NCBI GenBank assembly: GCA_016708765.1
Contig: JADJFD010000005.1
Coordinates: 1 to 64,000 of the forward strand
Direction of reading: 5' to 3'
Origin: Chitinophagaceae bacterium
GTDB taxonomy: Bacteria; Bacteroidota; Bacteroidia; Chitinophagales; Chitinophagaceae
DNA length: 64,000 bases
Position numbers and translations under genes: made by a program. The notes beneath the pieces are model-generated. The model did not search any database, was not told the DNA's origin, and saw only the letters and a list, made by a program, of their open reading frames with translations. This document shows, piece by piece, positions 44,678-54,700 of the stretch; position 1 is the stretch's first letter, and each line of letters begins with the position of its first letter.

Positions 44678-45002
44678 CAGCATTTGCTTTTAGAAAAGCA
44701 GTAACATGAATACCTTGCTCATTACTTAATCTAGCTCTTGGAATCATGTATGATAAAATTCCTTCCCATCTTTTTTCTGTGAATTGCTCAGGCAACGGCA
44801 AGTCATGACAATTGCCGCATCGGTTAGTAAATACTGTTTTCCCTTCATCCAGATCAGGCATTATATTTAAAATCTGCTTTTCCTTTTTTATTGGTTCTGT
44901 TGTGCGAGAGGTAATTATAGGTGTTGCCTTTTGTGTACAGGCTACACTCAAAGTAATTAAACAACTTAACCCAATCACAATAAAAATTACTTTCTTATGC
45001 AT
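44664..45002 (-). CDS. Small c-type cytochrome lipoprotein
   Basis: From the ATG at 45000-45002 the protein is 112 aa with a lipoprotein signal (MHKKVIFIVIGLSCLITLSVAC). A longer in-frame start at 45059 would hide this signal and was rejected. The single heme motif is RCGNCHD (CxxCH) in the middle, followed by FTEKRWEGILSYMIPRARL with a probable axial Met. It is a periplasm-facing monoheme protein, role unknown. Its 3' end overlaps the AlkB-like gene. Confidence 0.8.
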   Translation of the reverse strand: MHKKVIFIVIGLSCLITLSVACTQKATPIITSRTTEPIKKEKQILNIMPDLDEGKTVFTNRCGNCHDLPLPEQFTEKRWEGILSYMIPRARLSNEQGIHVTAFLKANAAKQN

Positions 45003-45124
45003 AAGTAGTTCTACGAATTTGAGGAATAAGACAAAAATAAATCCTTCAGGTTTATTCAACCTATTAGGAAAAGAGAATATATTACGTAGTCAATTTTACT
45101 ACACACTAAAACAAATCAACTTTT

Positions 45125-46093
45125 ATGAAGAAATCTCTTGTATTACTTGCTGGAGTTGTAATGTTCGGCCTGAGCTGCAACAAATCAACATCCAATGAAG
45201 ATGAATCATTTCAAGATGAAGAAATAACTGCAACAAAACGAAGTTGCTCTTCTGATGATGTTTTGCAGCAACAATTAATAGAAGACCCAACACTTGGAAC
45301 AAGAATGAATGCCATTGAAGAGTTTACTCGTAGAATTATTGAAAGTCCTGACCAAAACCGTTTAGTAAATGGTGTAATCGAAATTCCCGTTGTATTTAAT
45401 GTACTATATAAAACAACAGCACAAAATGTTTCTCAGGCACAGTTACAATCTCAGATTGATGTATTAAACGAAGATTTTGCTGCCACTAATGCTGATTATA
45501 ACCTTACCTCTACTTATAATAGTGTGAAGTCTGGTAATATAGCTGTTCGCTTTGTTCTGGATGCAGTTGTTCGCAAACAGACAAATACTACAAGTTGGAG
45601 CACTAACAATGCCATGAAAAAAAGTGCTAAAGGCATTGCTCCTACCAGTCCTACTACAAAACTCAATATTTGGGTTTGCAATATGGGTGGTGGTATTTTA
45701 GGCTATGCACAATTCCCTGGCGGCAGCTCAGCTACTGATGGTGTTGTGCTTGATGATAATGCAACTGGCAGAACTGGAACCGCAGCAGCTCCATTTAATA
45801 AAGGCAGAACTGCTACACATGAAGTAGGTCACTGGATGAACCTTCGTCATATATGGGGTGATGCTACCTGTGGTACTGATCAGGTAGGTGATACTCCAAC
45901 ACACAATACTGCTAATTATGGTTGCCCTGCTTCCGGACATAAAAGCACTTGCTCAGGAACTCCTGTAGAAATGACCATGAACTACATGGATTATACCGAT
46001 GATGCTTGTATGTATATGTTCTCTCTAGGCCAAGAAACAAGAATGCTGGCTGTATTTGCAGCTGGTGGACCAAGAAACAGTTTTGCTCAATAA
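45125..46093 (+). CDS. M43 family zinc metalloprotease lipoprotein (pappalysin/cytophagalysin type)
   Basis: A 322-aa exported protease. The N-terminus MKKSLVLLAGVVMFGLSC is a lipoprotein signal. The catalytic motif HEVGHWMNLRH (HExxHxxxxxH) lies near residue 231. A later MNYMDYTDDACMYMFS segment supplies the Met-turn typical of metzincins in the M43 family. Two conserved Cys pairs around CGTDQVG and CPASGHKSTC may form disulfides. Bacteroidota M43 proteins digest environmental protein. A clear terminator follows. Confidence 0.9.
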   Translation: MKKSLVLLAGVVMFGLSCNKSTSNEDESFQDEEITATKRSCSSDDVLQQQLIEDPTLGTRMNAIEEFTRRIIESPDQNRLVNGVIEIPVVFNVLYKTTAQNVSQAQLQSQIDVLNEDFAATNADYNLTSTYNSVKSGNIAVRFVLDAVVRKQTNTTSWSTNNAMKKSAKGIAPTSPTTKLNIWVCNMGGGILGYAQFPGGSSATDGVVLDDNATGRTGTAAAPFNKGRTATHEVGHWMNLRHIWGDATCGTDQVGDTPTHNTANYGCPASGHKSTCSGTPVEMTMNYMDYTDDACMYMFSLGQETRMLAVFAAGGPRNSFAQ

Positions 46094-46111
46094 TTAATTT
46101 ACTATTCTAAT

Positions 46112-46150
46112 AAAAAACCTGCCTCTAATTAAATAGAGGCAGGTTTTTTA
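46112..46150. terminator. Bidirectional terminator between the M43 protease gene and serS
   Basis: AAAAAACCTGCCTCTA and TAGAGGCAGGTTTTTT form a 16-bp stem with a six-base loop. It ends two bases before the serS stop codon, so it can serve both converging genes. Confidence 0.85.
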
Positions 46151-46151
46151 G

Positions 46152-47432
46152 TTAACTATTTTTAGTGAATTGTTTTTCTCCGAAATAAGAGTGGATTACT
46201 TCAGGTAAATTTATATTTTCACTGGTTTGATTATTCTCTAGCAAACAGGCAATAATTCTTGGTAAGGCTAATGAACTTCCATTCAATGTATGTACTAATT
46301 GTGATTTTCCACTCTCATCTTTATACCGAATCTTCATCCGGTTACTTTGAAATGTTTCAAAGTTTGAAACAGAGCTTACTTCCAACCACTTTTCTTGTGC
46401 AGCGCTGTACACTTCAAAATCATAGGTAAGAGCAGAAGCAAAACTCATATCGCCACCACAGAGGCGAAGTATGCGATATGGTAGTTCCAATGACTGTAAT
46501 AATTTTTCCACATGGCTTACCATTTCATCCAAAGCTTCATAGCTTTTTTCGGGATGTGTAAGCTGCACTAATTCTACTTTTTCAAATTGATGTACACGGT
46601 TTAGCCCACGAACATCTTTACCAAAACTTCCAGCCTCTCTTCTAAAGCAAGGTGAATAAGCCGTCATTTTTATAGGCAAACTTTCAGGCTTTACAATCTC
46701 ATCTCTGTAAATATTTGTGATGGGCACTTCAGATGTTGGAATCATAAAGAAATTATCTTCCTGCATATGATACATCTGTCCTTCTTTATCCGGTAACTGA
46801 CCAGTGCCATAAGCAGATGCTTCATTTACCATAAATGGCGGATGAAATTCGGTGTAACCTGCTGCTGCATTAAAATCTAAAAAATACTGTATTAATGCCC
46901 GTTGCAATTTTGCTCCTTGACCTTTAAACAAAGCAAAACCGCTTCCGGTAATTTTTGCACCGGTTTCAAAATCTACAATGTCATATTTTTTTATCAAATC
47001 CCAATGCGGTACTGAACCTGATGGCAATGTTGGTTTTACTCCACCTTCTCTTACCACTTCATTATCCTCAGGTGTTTTTCCTGCGGGCACCAAATCAGAT
47101 GGAAGGTTTGGCAACTTGACCAGTTCATCATGCAATTGTTTTTCTACTGCTGTTAGTTTTTCTGATATAGGTTGTAAAGTTGCTTTCAACGTAGCGACTT
47201 TCTGCTTCTTAGCTTCTGCTTCTTCTTTTTGACCTTTGGCCATCAATCCGCCAATTGCTTTAGAAGTAATATTTACGATTGCTTTATTATTATCAAATTC
47301 AAGTTGAGTCTTTTTACGTTCATCATCCAATGCGATAATTGTATCGATTAACGACAAGTCAGTATAATTTTTTATTGTTAATTTTTCTTTTACTGCCGTT
47401 GGATTTTGCCTTAATACTTGAATCTGCAACAT
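46152..47432 (-). CDS. serS: Seryl-tRNA synthetase
   Basis: A 426-aa class II synthetase. The N-terminal tRNA-binding coiled-coil covers residues ~1-105. Motif 2 is CFRREAGSFGKDVRGLNRVHQFEKVE and motif 3 is NGSSLALPRIIACLLENNQ, and TSEVPITNIYRDEI matches the serine pocket. Length is standard. The promoter candidate at 47450-47478 lies close to the ATG. Confidence 0.97.
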   Translation of the reverse strand: MLQIQVLRQNPTAVKEKLTIKNYTDLSLIDTIIALDDERKKTQLEFDNNKAIVNITSKAIGGLMAKGQKEEAEAKKQKVATLKATLQPISEKLTAVEKQLHDELVKLPNLPSDLVPAGKTPEDNEVVREGGVKPTLPSGSVPHWDLIKKYDIVDFETGAKITGSGFALFKGQGAKLQRALIQYFLDFNAAAGYTEFHPPFMVNEASAYGTGQLPDKEGQMYHMQEDNFFMIPTSEVPITNIYRDEIVKPESLPIKMTAYSPCFRREAGSFGKDVRGLNRVHQFEKVELVQLTHPEKSYEALDEMVSHVEKLLQSLELPYRILRLCGGDMSFASALTYDFEVYSAAQEKWLEVSSVSNFETFQSNRMKIRYKDESGKSQLVHTLNGSSLALPRIIACLLENNQTSENINLPEVIHSYFGEKQFTKNS

Positions 47433-47449
47433 CTATTATAAAGTTTTCG

Positions 47450-47478
47450 CAAAGATAAGGCGGAAGGCCTAAGCCAAA
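47450..47478 (-). promoter_or_regulatory. serS promoter candidate
   Basis: On the minus strand TTTG (47475-47478), a 17-base spacer and a perfect TATCTTTG (47450-47457), with the serS ATG about 17 bases further on. Confidence 0.55.
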
Positions 47479-47511
47479 AGGAAGATATGCCAGTCAAATA
47501 ACTGCTGCACT

Positions 47512-47519
47512 TATCTTTG
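47512..47519 (+). promoter_or_regulatory. TATCTTTG box just before the 47524 gene
   Basis: A perfect TAnnTTTG box lies only four bases before the ATG at 47524, so the transcript would be nearly leaderless. No clear TTG is seen at the expected distance. Confidence 0.4.
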
Positions 47520-47523
47520 CGAA

Positions 47524-47868
47524 ATGATAGCGAATGATGATTTACAACAGCGATGGTGGAACCTAGAAGCAAAACTGGTAGAACGGTTTGGCAAGAAACC
47601 TGATGTAGAGACAATATTGTTTTTAATCGGCATGCAGGAGTTTGGAGACATTAAAGAAAAATTTACAAAAGAACAAAAGCAAGATCTGATGCATGTAGCT
47701 ATTTGCAGCCTTTTATCACCCAGCGGCTTCTATGAGCTGGAAAGTATAGATGATGATGGCTGGCCGCATTTTAAACAATTAAAAGCAATGCCCGACATGG
47801 ATGCCATTGAACAGGAAAATTATTTGAAAGACCATATCTTACTTTATTTTGCCGAAAAGGAACTCTAA
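47524..47868 (+). CDS. Conserved hypothetical protein
   Basis: A 114-aa soluble protein starting MIANDDLQQRWWNLEAKLVERFGKKPDVETILFLIGMQEFG and rich in acidic residues. The pattern (helical, FGKKPD...LFLIGxQE) fits a small conserved Bacteroidota family of unknown function, from memory of similar sequences. No catalytic motif or membrane helix is visible. It precedes a cyclophilin gene by 13 bp and is probably co-transcribed. Confidence 0.7.
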   Translation: MIANDDLQQRWWNLEAKLVERFGKKPDVETILFLIGMQEFGDIKEKFTKEQKQDLMHVAICSLLSPSGFYELESIDDDGWPHFKQLKAMPDMDAIEQENYLKDHILLYFAEKEL

Positions 47869-47881
47869 AAAAATCTCATAC

Positions 47882-48601
47882 ATGAAAAAAATTTCGCTTT
47901 TATTATCAGCCCTTTGTATTGCAGCAATTTGTTTTGCCCAAAAGAAGGATTCAACCGTTACCAAAAAAGACCGGCAAAAAGATGTGTTGATGCAGACGAC
48001 TATGGGCGACATGATTATTCGCTTATCAGATTCAACACCATTGCACCGCGATAATTTTTTAAAATTGGTGAAGGTTGGGTTTTATGATAGTTTACTTTTT
48101 CACAGAGTAATGAAAGGCTTTATGGTTCAAGGAGGTGACCCTGATAGCAAATCAGCAAAAGCTGGAATGCCACTTGGAGTTGGAGGACCGAGCTATACCA
48201 TTCCCTCAGAATTCAGAGAAACTATGTTTCATAAAAAAGGGGTGATTGCTGCAGCCAGACAACCCGATAATGTAAACCCTCAGAAAGCTAGTAGTGGCAG
48301 TCAGTTTTATATAGCACAGGGAAAAACATATACTGATGCAGAACTTGATCTGATGGAAAAACAAAGACTACAAGGAAAAAAAATTCCTGAATCATATCGA
48401 GCAGCTTATAAAACTGCAGGAGGTATTCCTCATCTTGATCGCAACTATACTGTCTATGGCGAAGTAATAAACGGGTTAGAAGTAATTGATAAAATTGCTA
48501 ACGTAGAAGTAAGCCAGGGAAGAGACCTTAACAGGCCCATTGCGGATGTAAGAATTATTAAAGTGAAATTAATAAAAAGAAAAAAGGACAAGAAAAAGTA
48601 G
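47882..48601 (+). CDS. Cyclophilin-type peptidyl-prolyl isomerase, exported
   Basis: From the ATG at 47882 the protein is 239 aa with a signal peptide MKKISLLLSALCIAAICFAQ. An in-frame start at 47849 would overlap the upstream gene and disrupt this signal. Cyclophilin motifs are LFHRVMKGFMVQGGDPDS (FHRVxxxFMxQGGD), GSQFYIAQG and the NYTVYGEVINGLEVIDKI block. A Lys-rich tail (KRKKDKKK) ends it. It assists folding in the periplasm. The Trp drug-site is not obvious, as in many bacterial forms. Confidence 0.9.
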   Translation: MKKISLLLSALCIAAICFAQKKDSTVTKKDRQKDVLMQTTMGDMIIRLSDSTPLHRDNFLKLVKVGFYDSLLFHRVMKGFMVQGGDPDSKSAKAGMPLGVGGPSYTIPSEFRETMFHKKGVIAAARQPDNVNPQKASSGSQFYIAQGKTYTDAELDLMEKQRLQGKKIPESYRAAYKTAGGIPHLDRNYTVYGEVINGLEVIDKIANVEVSQGRDLNRPIADVRIIKVKLIKRKKDKKK

Positions 48602-48624
48602 ATTCTTCTGAATTAAAAAATCAC

Positions 48625-48659
48625 AAAAAAAAGCCGTCTCACTTAAAGTAAGACGGCTT
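48625..48659 (-). terminator. Intrinsic terminator of the kinase-like/barrel gene
   Basis: AAGCCGTCTCACTT and AAGTAAGACGGCTT form a stem. On the minus strand it is followed by eight T, placing it just after the 48675 stop codon. Confidence 0.75.
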
Positions 48660-48674
48660 CAATATTTATATATT

Positions 48675-51237
48675 CTAGTTTTTAAACTTCCAACCTAATC
48701 CAAGTGTAAATAATTTATCCTCGTTAGAAACACCATATCCAATATTAAGCATAATACGCCGAAGCGGAGATACCCATAAACCACCACCATAACCACTTGC
48801 AGATTTTTTCTGAACATCATTTGCAACCCAAACTCTTCCAATATCATAAAAAGTATAAATACCAATAGCACCAGGGAAAAGATAGGTTCTGAAATCAGCA
48901 AGCTTCAACCGAAGTTCAGTCTGGTTATAAAGTTTGCTTTTACCTGCAAACCTGTTCCGGCGAAATCCTCTAAGGTTTTCTTCATTACCAAGATATTGTG
49001 CCTGATAAAATTCAAATCCTTTGTTGCCAAGATTTGTACCACCTCCTACTCTGTTAGCTAGTGTAAGCCAATTATTGATAATATTTATATGGAAAGTAAG
49101 ATCAGAATTTAACTGCGTTACGCTGTACGGAGTGCTTCCTATTCCAGATAAATGACGGGCGGTAGTAACCCAATTAACACCTTTGCTAGGAATAACTTTA
49201 TGATCCCTAGTGTCTAATTCAAACTTAACTAACCCACCAAAATAATATTGGGTGTTATATAATGTTGCAGCACTTAATCCATTTTGACCTGGCGCATTGC
49301 CTGTTTGTGTTATAAAACGTACTGCATTGAACTTATCAGTAGCATCCAATTCAAAGCGTTGAAAAGTAGGACCAAATGAAATAGAGAATTTGGGAGAAAA
49401 TCTTTCTCTGATTAAAATAGTTGCATCTGCAAGATTGTACCTTGCTCTGTAATATCTAAATTGCCCGGGTTTTGATTTGTCGTAAACCGAATTGATTCCG
49501 TATCCAAAAAAGTTAGTGGTATTATTAGGTGCTTTTACATCTATATCAGTTACTATGTCTGCATTCTTTCCTAAAACACCTATAAACTCATTTGCATAAC
49601 GCATATTCCAGGCATTGGTTCCTAAGGCATGACTTACAGAGAAAGTATGTGATGCTTTATAAGGATCTTTTCTAAATCCGTGATTGATTATTTTATAAGT
49701 AAGACCTAGAAAAACTCCATCATCGGGATTAAAGCCAAATGCAATACCAGGAGATGCTTTGTTATAATTATAAGAAATTCTTTCAAATCTATTTACATCA
49801 CTATCATTTGACATTTTATTTTTAAACTTTCCAATAATTTTGTTTTCGCCATTCTTTTTATCATATACAAATGAGCTCCCTTTTCCGCCATCCGCTTTTT
49901 CAAATATATCTGCTCCGCCGCCGCCAATCATTCTAACTTTTGACCTTATCATTATTGCCTTTTATTAAAAATTTGTCCTCTCCATCAAATCCGAATAAAC
50001 GAACTTCTTTTGTTTCGCCGCCCAAAAAAAGACGTTCGTACTTCTTATCTGCTTTCTGCCCATCCTTAAGTTTATAAACCTGTACCATTAATGAACCGTC
50101 TTCGTTGCGAGTTATATCAAATAAATCTTCTTTATCACTCGCCGTTACCGTTACTGTTTCTGCCAGAAAATGATAATATTTCATCACTTCTTCTGCCAGA
50201 TATTGTCTTCTTTCTTTTAATTTGGCTACTATGTTTTGATTATGCGGTAGTGCCCTTATTTCTGCAGGCTGCATCGCCAAAGCATTTTCAATTACCTGAT
50301 CGGTCATTTTTGGAATAAATTCATCCACAGCTTTTTGCCAATCAGCAGCCGTCATCCCATTTAAAAAGAATCTGTCAAAATTACGAGCAGCAAAATTGAA
50401 ACGCTTTATATCATGAGCCTCGGCTTTAAATCCTTCCAACTGCGGAACAAATGCTTTTCTTCTGGCAATGCCGGGTATTAATCCCTGATTAATATAAAAT
50501 GCCTGATCCCTGTCCTTTGGAATTGCAAAATATGTTTTACCACCTGCGGCATTATCAACTGCTCCCCAGTTCCACTGTCCTTCATGCCTGTCAAGATCCA
50601 TAACAAACATATCAAGTATTCTTGCTGTTAGTAATGCTTTTTGGTCTACTTGGTTATCGTTATCCTTTTCTAATTTCTCAGCGACTTCTTCAGAGTCGTA
50701 TCCTTTTTTTACATTTTCTGGAAATCTTTCTTCAAAAGTGGCAATCATACCACCAAAATCTTTTTGAAATTCACCAAGTCTTGCGTCATCTGGAACATAC
50801 ACAAGTCTAACTTTTCCATATGGCACTCCTACTGCATCAGCCAGCGGTTGCATAGATAATGAAGCATAAGGGTAGGATGCAGATACGCCATCCGAAACTA
50901 AATCTGCAGCTGCCTCACTTTGCAAATCACCTGGCAATGTTTTATCCGTAATAAATTTTTGAATAGATCTAATTATAAATTCCCTGCCACTTGCATCTTC
51001 TATACGAAGAGATTTTGTTTGCTTGCCGCCGCCTTTCTTTTTTGGAGTAAGGCCTTTTAAATCCAAAACAGGCACTGTTACAGGTGTATTCCATTCTGTC
51101 CGATAGTTTGCCCCCATCCAGAATTTTTTGGTTCCTTTGGTACTAAAATGTGAGCCAGGGGCAGTTGCAGTCTGCTGTGCATTTAAGGGTAAAATAAAAA
51201 CAATAAGGCATAAAATAAATAGCGTAAGCGATCTCAT
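48675..51237 (-). pseudogene. Kinase-like domain + Omp85-type outer-membrane barrel protein, frameshifted
   Basis: Restored length is 853 aa. After a signal peptide (MRSLTLFILCLIVFILPLNAQ), a domain from residue ~35 has FWMGANYRTEWNTPV, KSLRIEDASGREFIIR, LDMFVMDLDRHEGQWNWG near 216 and YFAIPKDRDQAF. These catalytic-loop- and DFG-like motifs recall atypical kinases such as CotH or HipA (inference). The C-terminal half (YNKASPGIAFGFNPDDGVFLGLTY onward) is a beta-barrel of the Omp85/surface-antigen type, ending LGWKFKN. The frame breaks at TTTT 49938-49941 (one extra base). Removing it reads NDKVKVRMIGGGG. It is divergent from a paralogue with an extra phosphoesterase domain. Confidence 0.78.
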
Positions 51238-51731
51238 GGTTGCAGGTTTAGGTTGTTTATACTTATGGTTATGGTATATTGATTTGAAAAGATACGGTTT
51301 TTTGAAAAAATAGCAGCAAAAGACAGAATAATTACTAAAAAAATCTTGCGTCCCAAAGGGATGGTCTATTGGGCATGATTCTTAAATAGCAGCCAGCCTG
51401 AATAGCACTTTGCTTATTATTAATTATCATCTTTGCATTCCTGGTTTAAACAACAGAAGTTACCCAAATGCAAATAAATATTATTTATACTTAATAACTC
51501 AACCACCGTTATAGGAATAAAAGCTTAGAAAAAGAATATTTTTGCCGGAATTTTTATTTTTCCTGATTAGGCGCTTTCGGGCTAATCTTTTTTTGTAAAT
51601 TACAGGTTTTACAGGTGATAGAGATAAATGAAGAAGACAGGAAACATCCGATACACTTCATCAGTTTTCATTCTACTTGTCAGTGAGTTTTCAGAAATGA
51701 ATCAACCACCTTTAATTTTTTAGCTGAAGCG
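51238..51731. other. Divergent intergenic region between the two kinase-like/barrel paralogues
   Basis: No gene was found in this 494-base stretch. A hairpin GATTAG...CTAATC followed by seven T lies at 51565-51594. I found no good TAnnTTTG promoter match on either strand, so how the two divergent genes are transcribed is not evident. Confidence 0.55.
51565..51594 (+). terminator. Terminator-like hairpin in the leader of the 51732 gene
   Basis: GATTAG (51565-51570) and CTAATC (51582-51587) with a T7 run, about 140 bases before the start codon. With no gene upstream on this strand, it could be an attenuator or the end of a short RNA. Confidence 0.35.
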
Positions 51732-54700
51732 ATGAAAAAATATATTGTATTGTCGTGTTGTTTGGTGATGATGTGCATGACCCTAAAAGCTCAGACAGAC
51801 ACTATTGCCAGACGCATAATATTAATTGGCGATGCGGGACAACTAACCGATGGTCGTCACCCGGTAGTCGATGCCGTAAAGAACAATATTCCACTGGACA
51901 AAAAAACTACTGTTTTATATCTCGGCGACAATTTGTACAAACACGGATTGCCGGATATTGAAAATTCTGGCTATGACATATCCAGAGCGATATTAGACTC
52001 TCAGGTTTCCATAGCGAAAAACACTCCAGCAAAAGTTATCATGATACCCGGTAATCATGATTGGCATAATGGTAACCGTAATGGTTATGATGCTGTAGTC
52101 AGGCAACAGCTTTATGTTGACTTTATCAAAATGGATAGTGTAGATGCAAAATTTGAACCTGAAAACGGTTGTCCCGGCCCTGAAGTAGTTAATATCGGCA
52201 ATGACATAATACTTTTAATTTTCGATAGCCAATGGTGGCTTCACCCATACGATAAGCCGGGTATTGAATCGGATTGTGATTGTAAAACAGAAATTGAAGT
52301 GGTTTCTAAAATTAGAGAAATTGCAACCAAGAATACAGACAAACTAATAATAGTTGCAGACCATCACCCGTTTAAAAGCAATGGTGTACACGGTGGTTTT
52401 TTTACTTTCAAACAACATCTCTTTCCGTTTACTGATATCAAACGAAGTCTTTATGTTCCGCTACCTCTCTTAGGTTCAATATATGTAATTGCCCGTAGTG
52501 TTTTCGGTGCATCACAAGATTTAAAGCATCCGGCATATGCAAATATGATAAACCAGATAACAGGAGCTATCGAAACTTCTTTAGCACCTAATGTAATTTT
52601 TGTTTCTGGTCATGAGCATAATCTGCAGCATATAAAAGAGGGGAAGTATAATTATATCGTAAGCGGTGGTGGCTGCAAGCAAAGCAGGATTTCAAAAAGA
52701 AATAATGGCCTTTTCAATACTACAGACTTCGGTTTCGCTGTGTTAGAAGTCTCCACAAATAAAAATGTAAACCTTTCTATTTATACTGTTACTGACTCTC
52801 TTCGGAATCCATACAATTCCTTTATATTAAATTATAAAAAAACAATTGTAACGCCTATTGATTCTATCCAAACACCTGTTGTGCTTGGAAATCAGGAATT
52901 GAAATTTGAAGATGCAGTAACTAAACCCGCCAGCACTACACTGCCAGTAATAGGTGGTCTGAAAAAATATTTAATGGGGCAAAATTACAGGAAGGAATGG
53001 TCAGCACCAGTAAATATGAAAGTGCTGGATATCCGAAAAGAAAAAGGCGGTTTAAAAATTGAAAGTCTGGGTGGTGGGCAACAAACAAGATCATTACGAC
53101 TAAAAGATAAAAATGGCAAAGAATGGGTGTTACGGGGTGTAAATAAAAACATTGAAACAGCCTTGCCTGAAGAATTTCGGGGCACTGCAGCTGAAGATTT
53201 TACCCCTGAATTAAATTCTGCAGCACACCCGTATGGTGCATTGATTGTACCTTCTTTAGCTGAACCGCTGAATATTTTAACCTCTAAACCAGAACTATTT
53301 TTTGTTCCAGACGACCCCAATCTTGGCATTTACAGATTACTCTTTGCTAATACAGTTTGCTTATTAGAGCAAAGAAATTTTGCACTTGCAGAAGACAAAT
53401 CGATTTCCACTTCAAAAGTATTTACTGAAATTCTTGAAGACAACGACCATCGACCCGATCAGCCAAAAGCATTAACTGCAAGACTACTTGATATTCTTAT
53501 TGGAGATTTTGATCGCCACTTTGATCAGTGGAGATGGGGAGTAACCGATACAGGAAAAGGAAAATTATATTACCCTATTCCGCGGGACAGAGATCAAGCT
53601 TTTTTCATTTCAGAAGGTAAAATATTCAGAGCTGTAACAGGTAGGGAGTTGCCTTTTCTAAAAGGTTTCAGAAAAAATATACATGAAGTAACCTGGCTCG
53701 GTTACACTGCTAGAGATTTTGACCGCATTTTTCTTAACGGTCTTACTAAAAATGAATGGGAAAGCTCCATAACGAATTTTAAAACCCAAATAACTGATTC
53801 AGTAATACGTAATGCTGTAAATAAACTACCGCCGGAAATATTCCCTTTAAGTGGCGAAAAAATTATTAGAAAGTTGATAAGCAGACGGGATCATTTGGAC
53901 AAGGAAGCTATAAAGTATTATAAATTCATTTCCCGTAAGGTAAATGTAATAGGCAGTAATCAAAAAGAGTATTTCAAGGTTAGCACCCACAACGACAGCT
54001 TAAGAGTAAGGGTGTATGAACGAGGAAGAGGAAATGACACCAGCTTTGTAATGTATACCAGAACTTTTGATCCTGCTGTTACAAAAGAAATACGCTTATT
54101 TGGTTTAAATGATCAAGATGTATTTGATATAGACGAAAACGTCTCCTCCCGAATTAAGCTCAGAATTATTGGTGGAAAAGATAATGATACATTTAATATC
54201 CGTGGCAATATAAAAAATATCATTTATGATAAACTATCGGACGTTAATTACATAAAAAATAAAAGCCACACAAAAAATAAATTCTCAGCCGATCCACCAT
54301 CAACTGGCAGAAGTATTTTAGGATACCAGTATAATACAACCAAATTCCCTCAATTTCTATTTGGTTATAATTCTGATGATGGATATATGTTGGGTGCAGG
54401 TATTTCAAAAACCACATACGGGTTTGAGAACCTGCCGTATGCAACTCAGCAACAACTATCTGTTCTTTATGCACTAAACCGCAAAGCCTTTCAAGTAAAA
54501 TACAATGGAGTTTTTAATCATATAACAAAAGATAAAGATCTTTTGGTTAACATTAATTATCTGTTGCCCGCCTTAAGAAACTTTACAGGTTTTGGAAATG
54601 AAACGCTAGTTTCTAATGAAGGAAGTTTTGACTTCTATCGCAGCCGTTACAAATCGTTTGAGGCAGAAGTACTTATTCGCAAACGTTTATTCGAAAGGCT

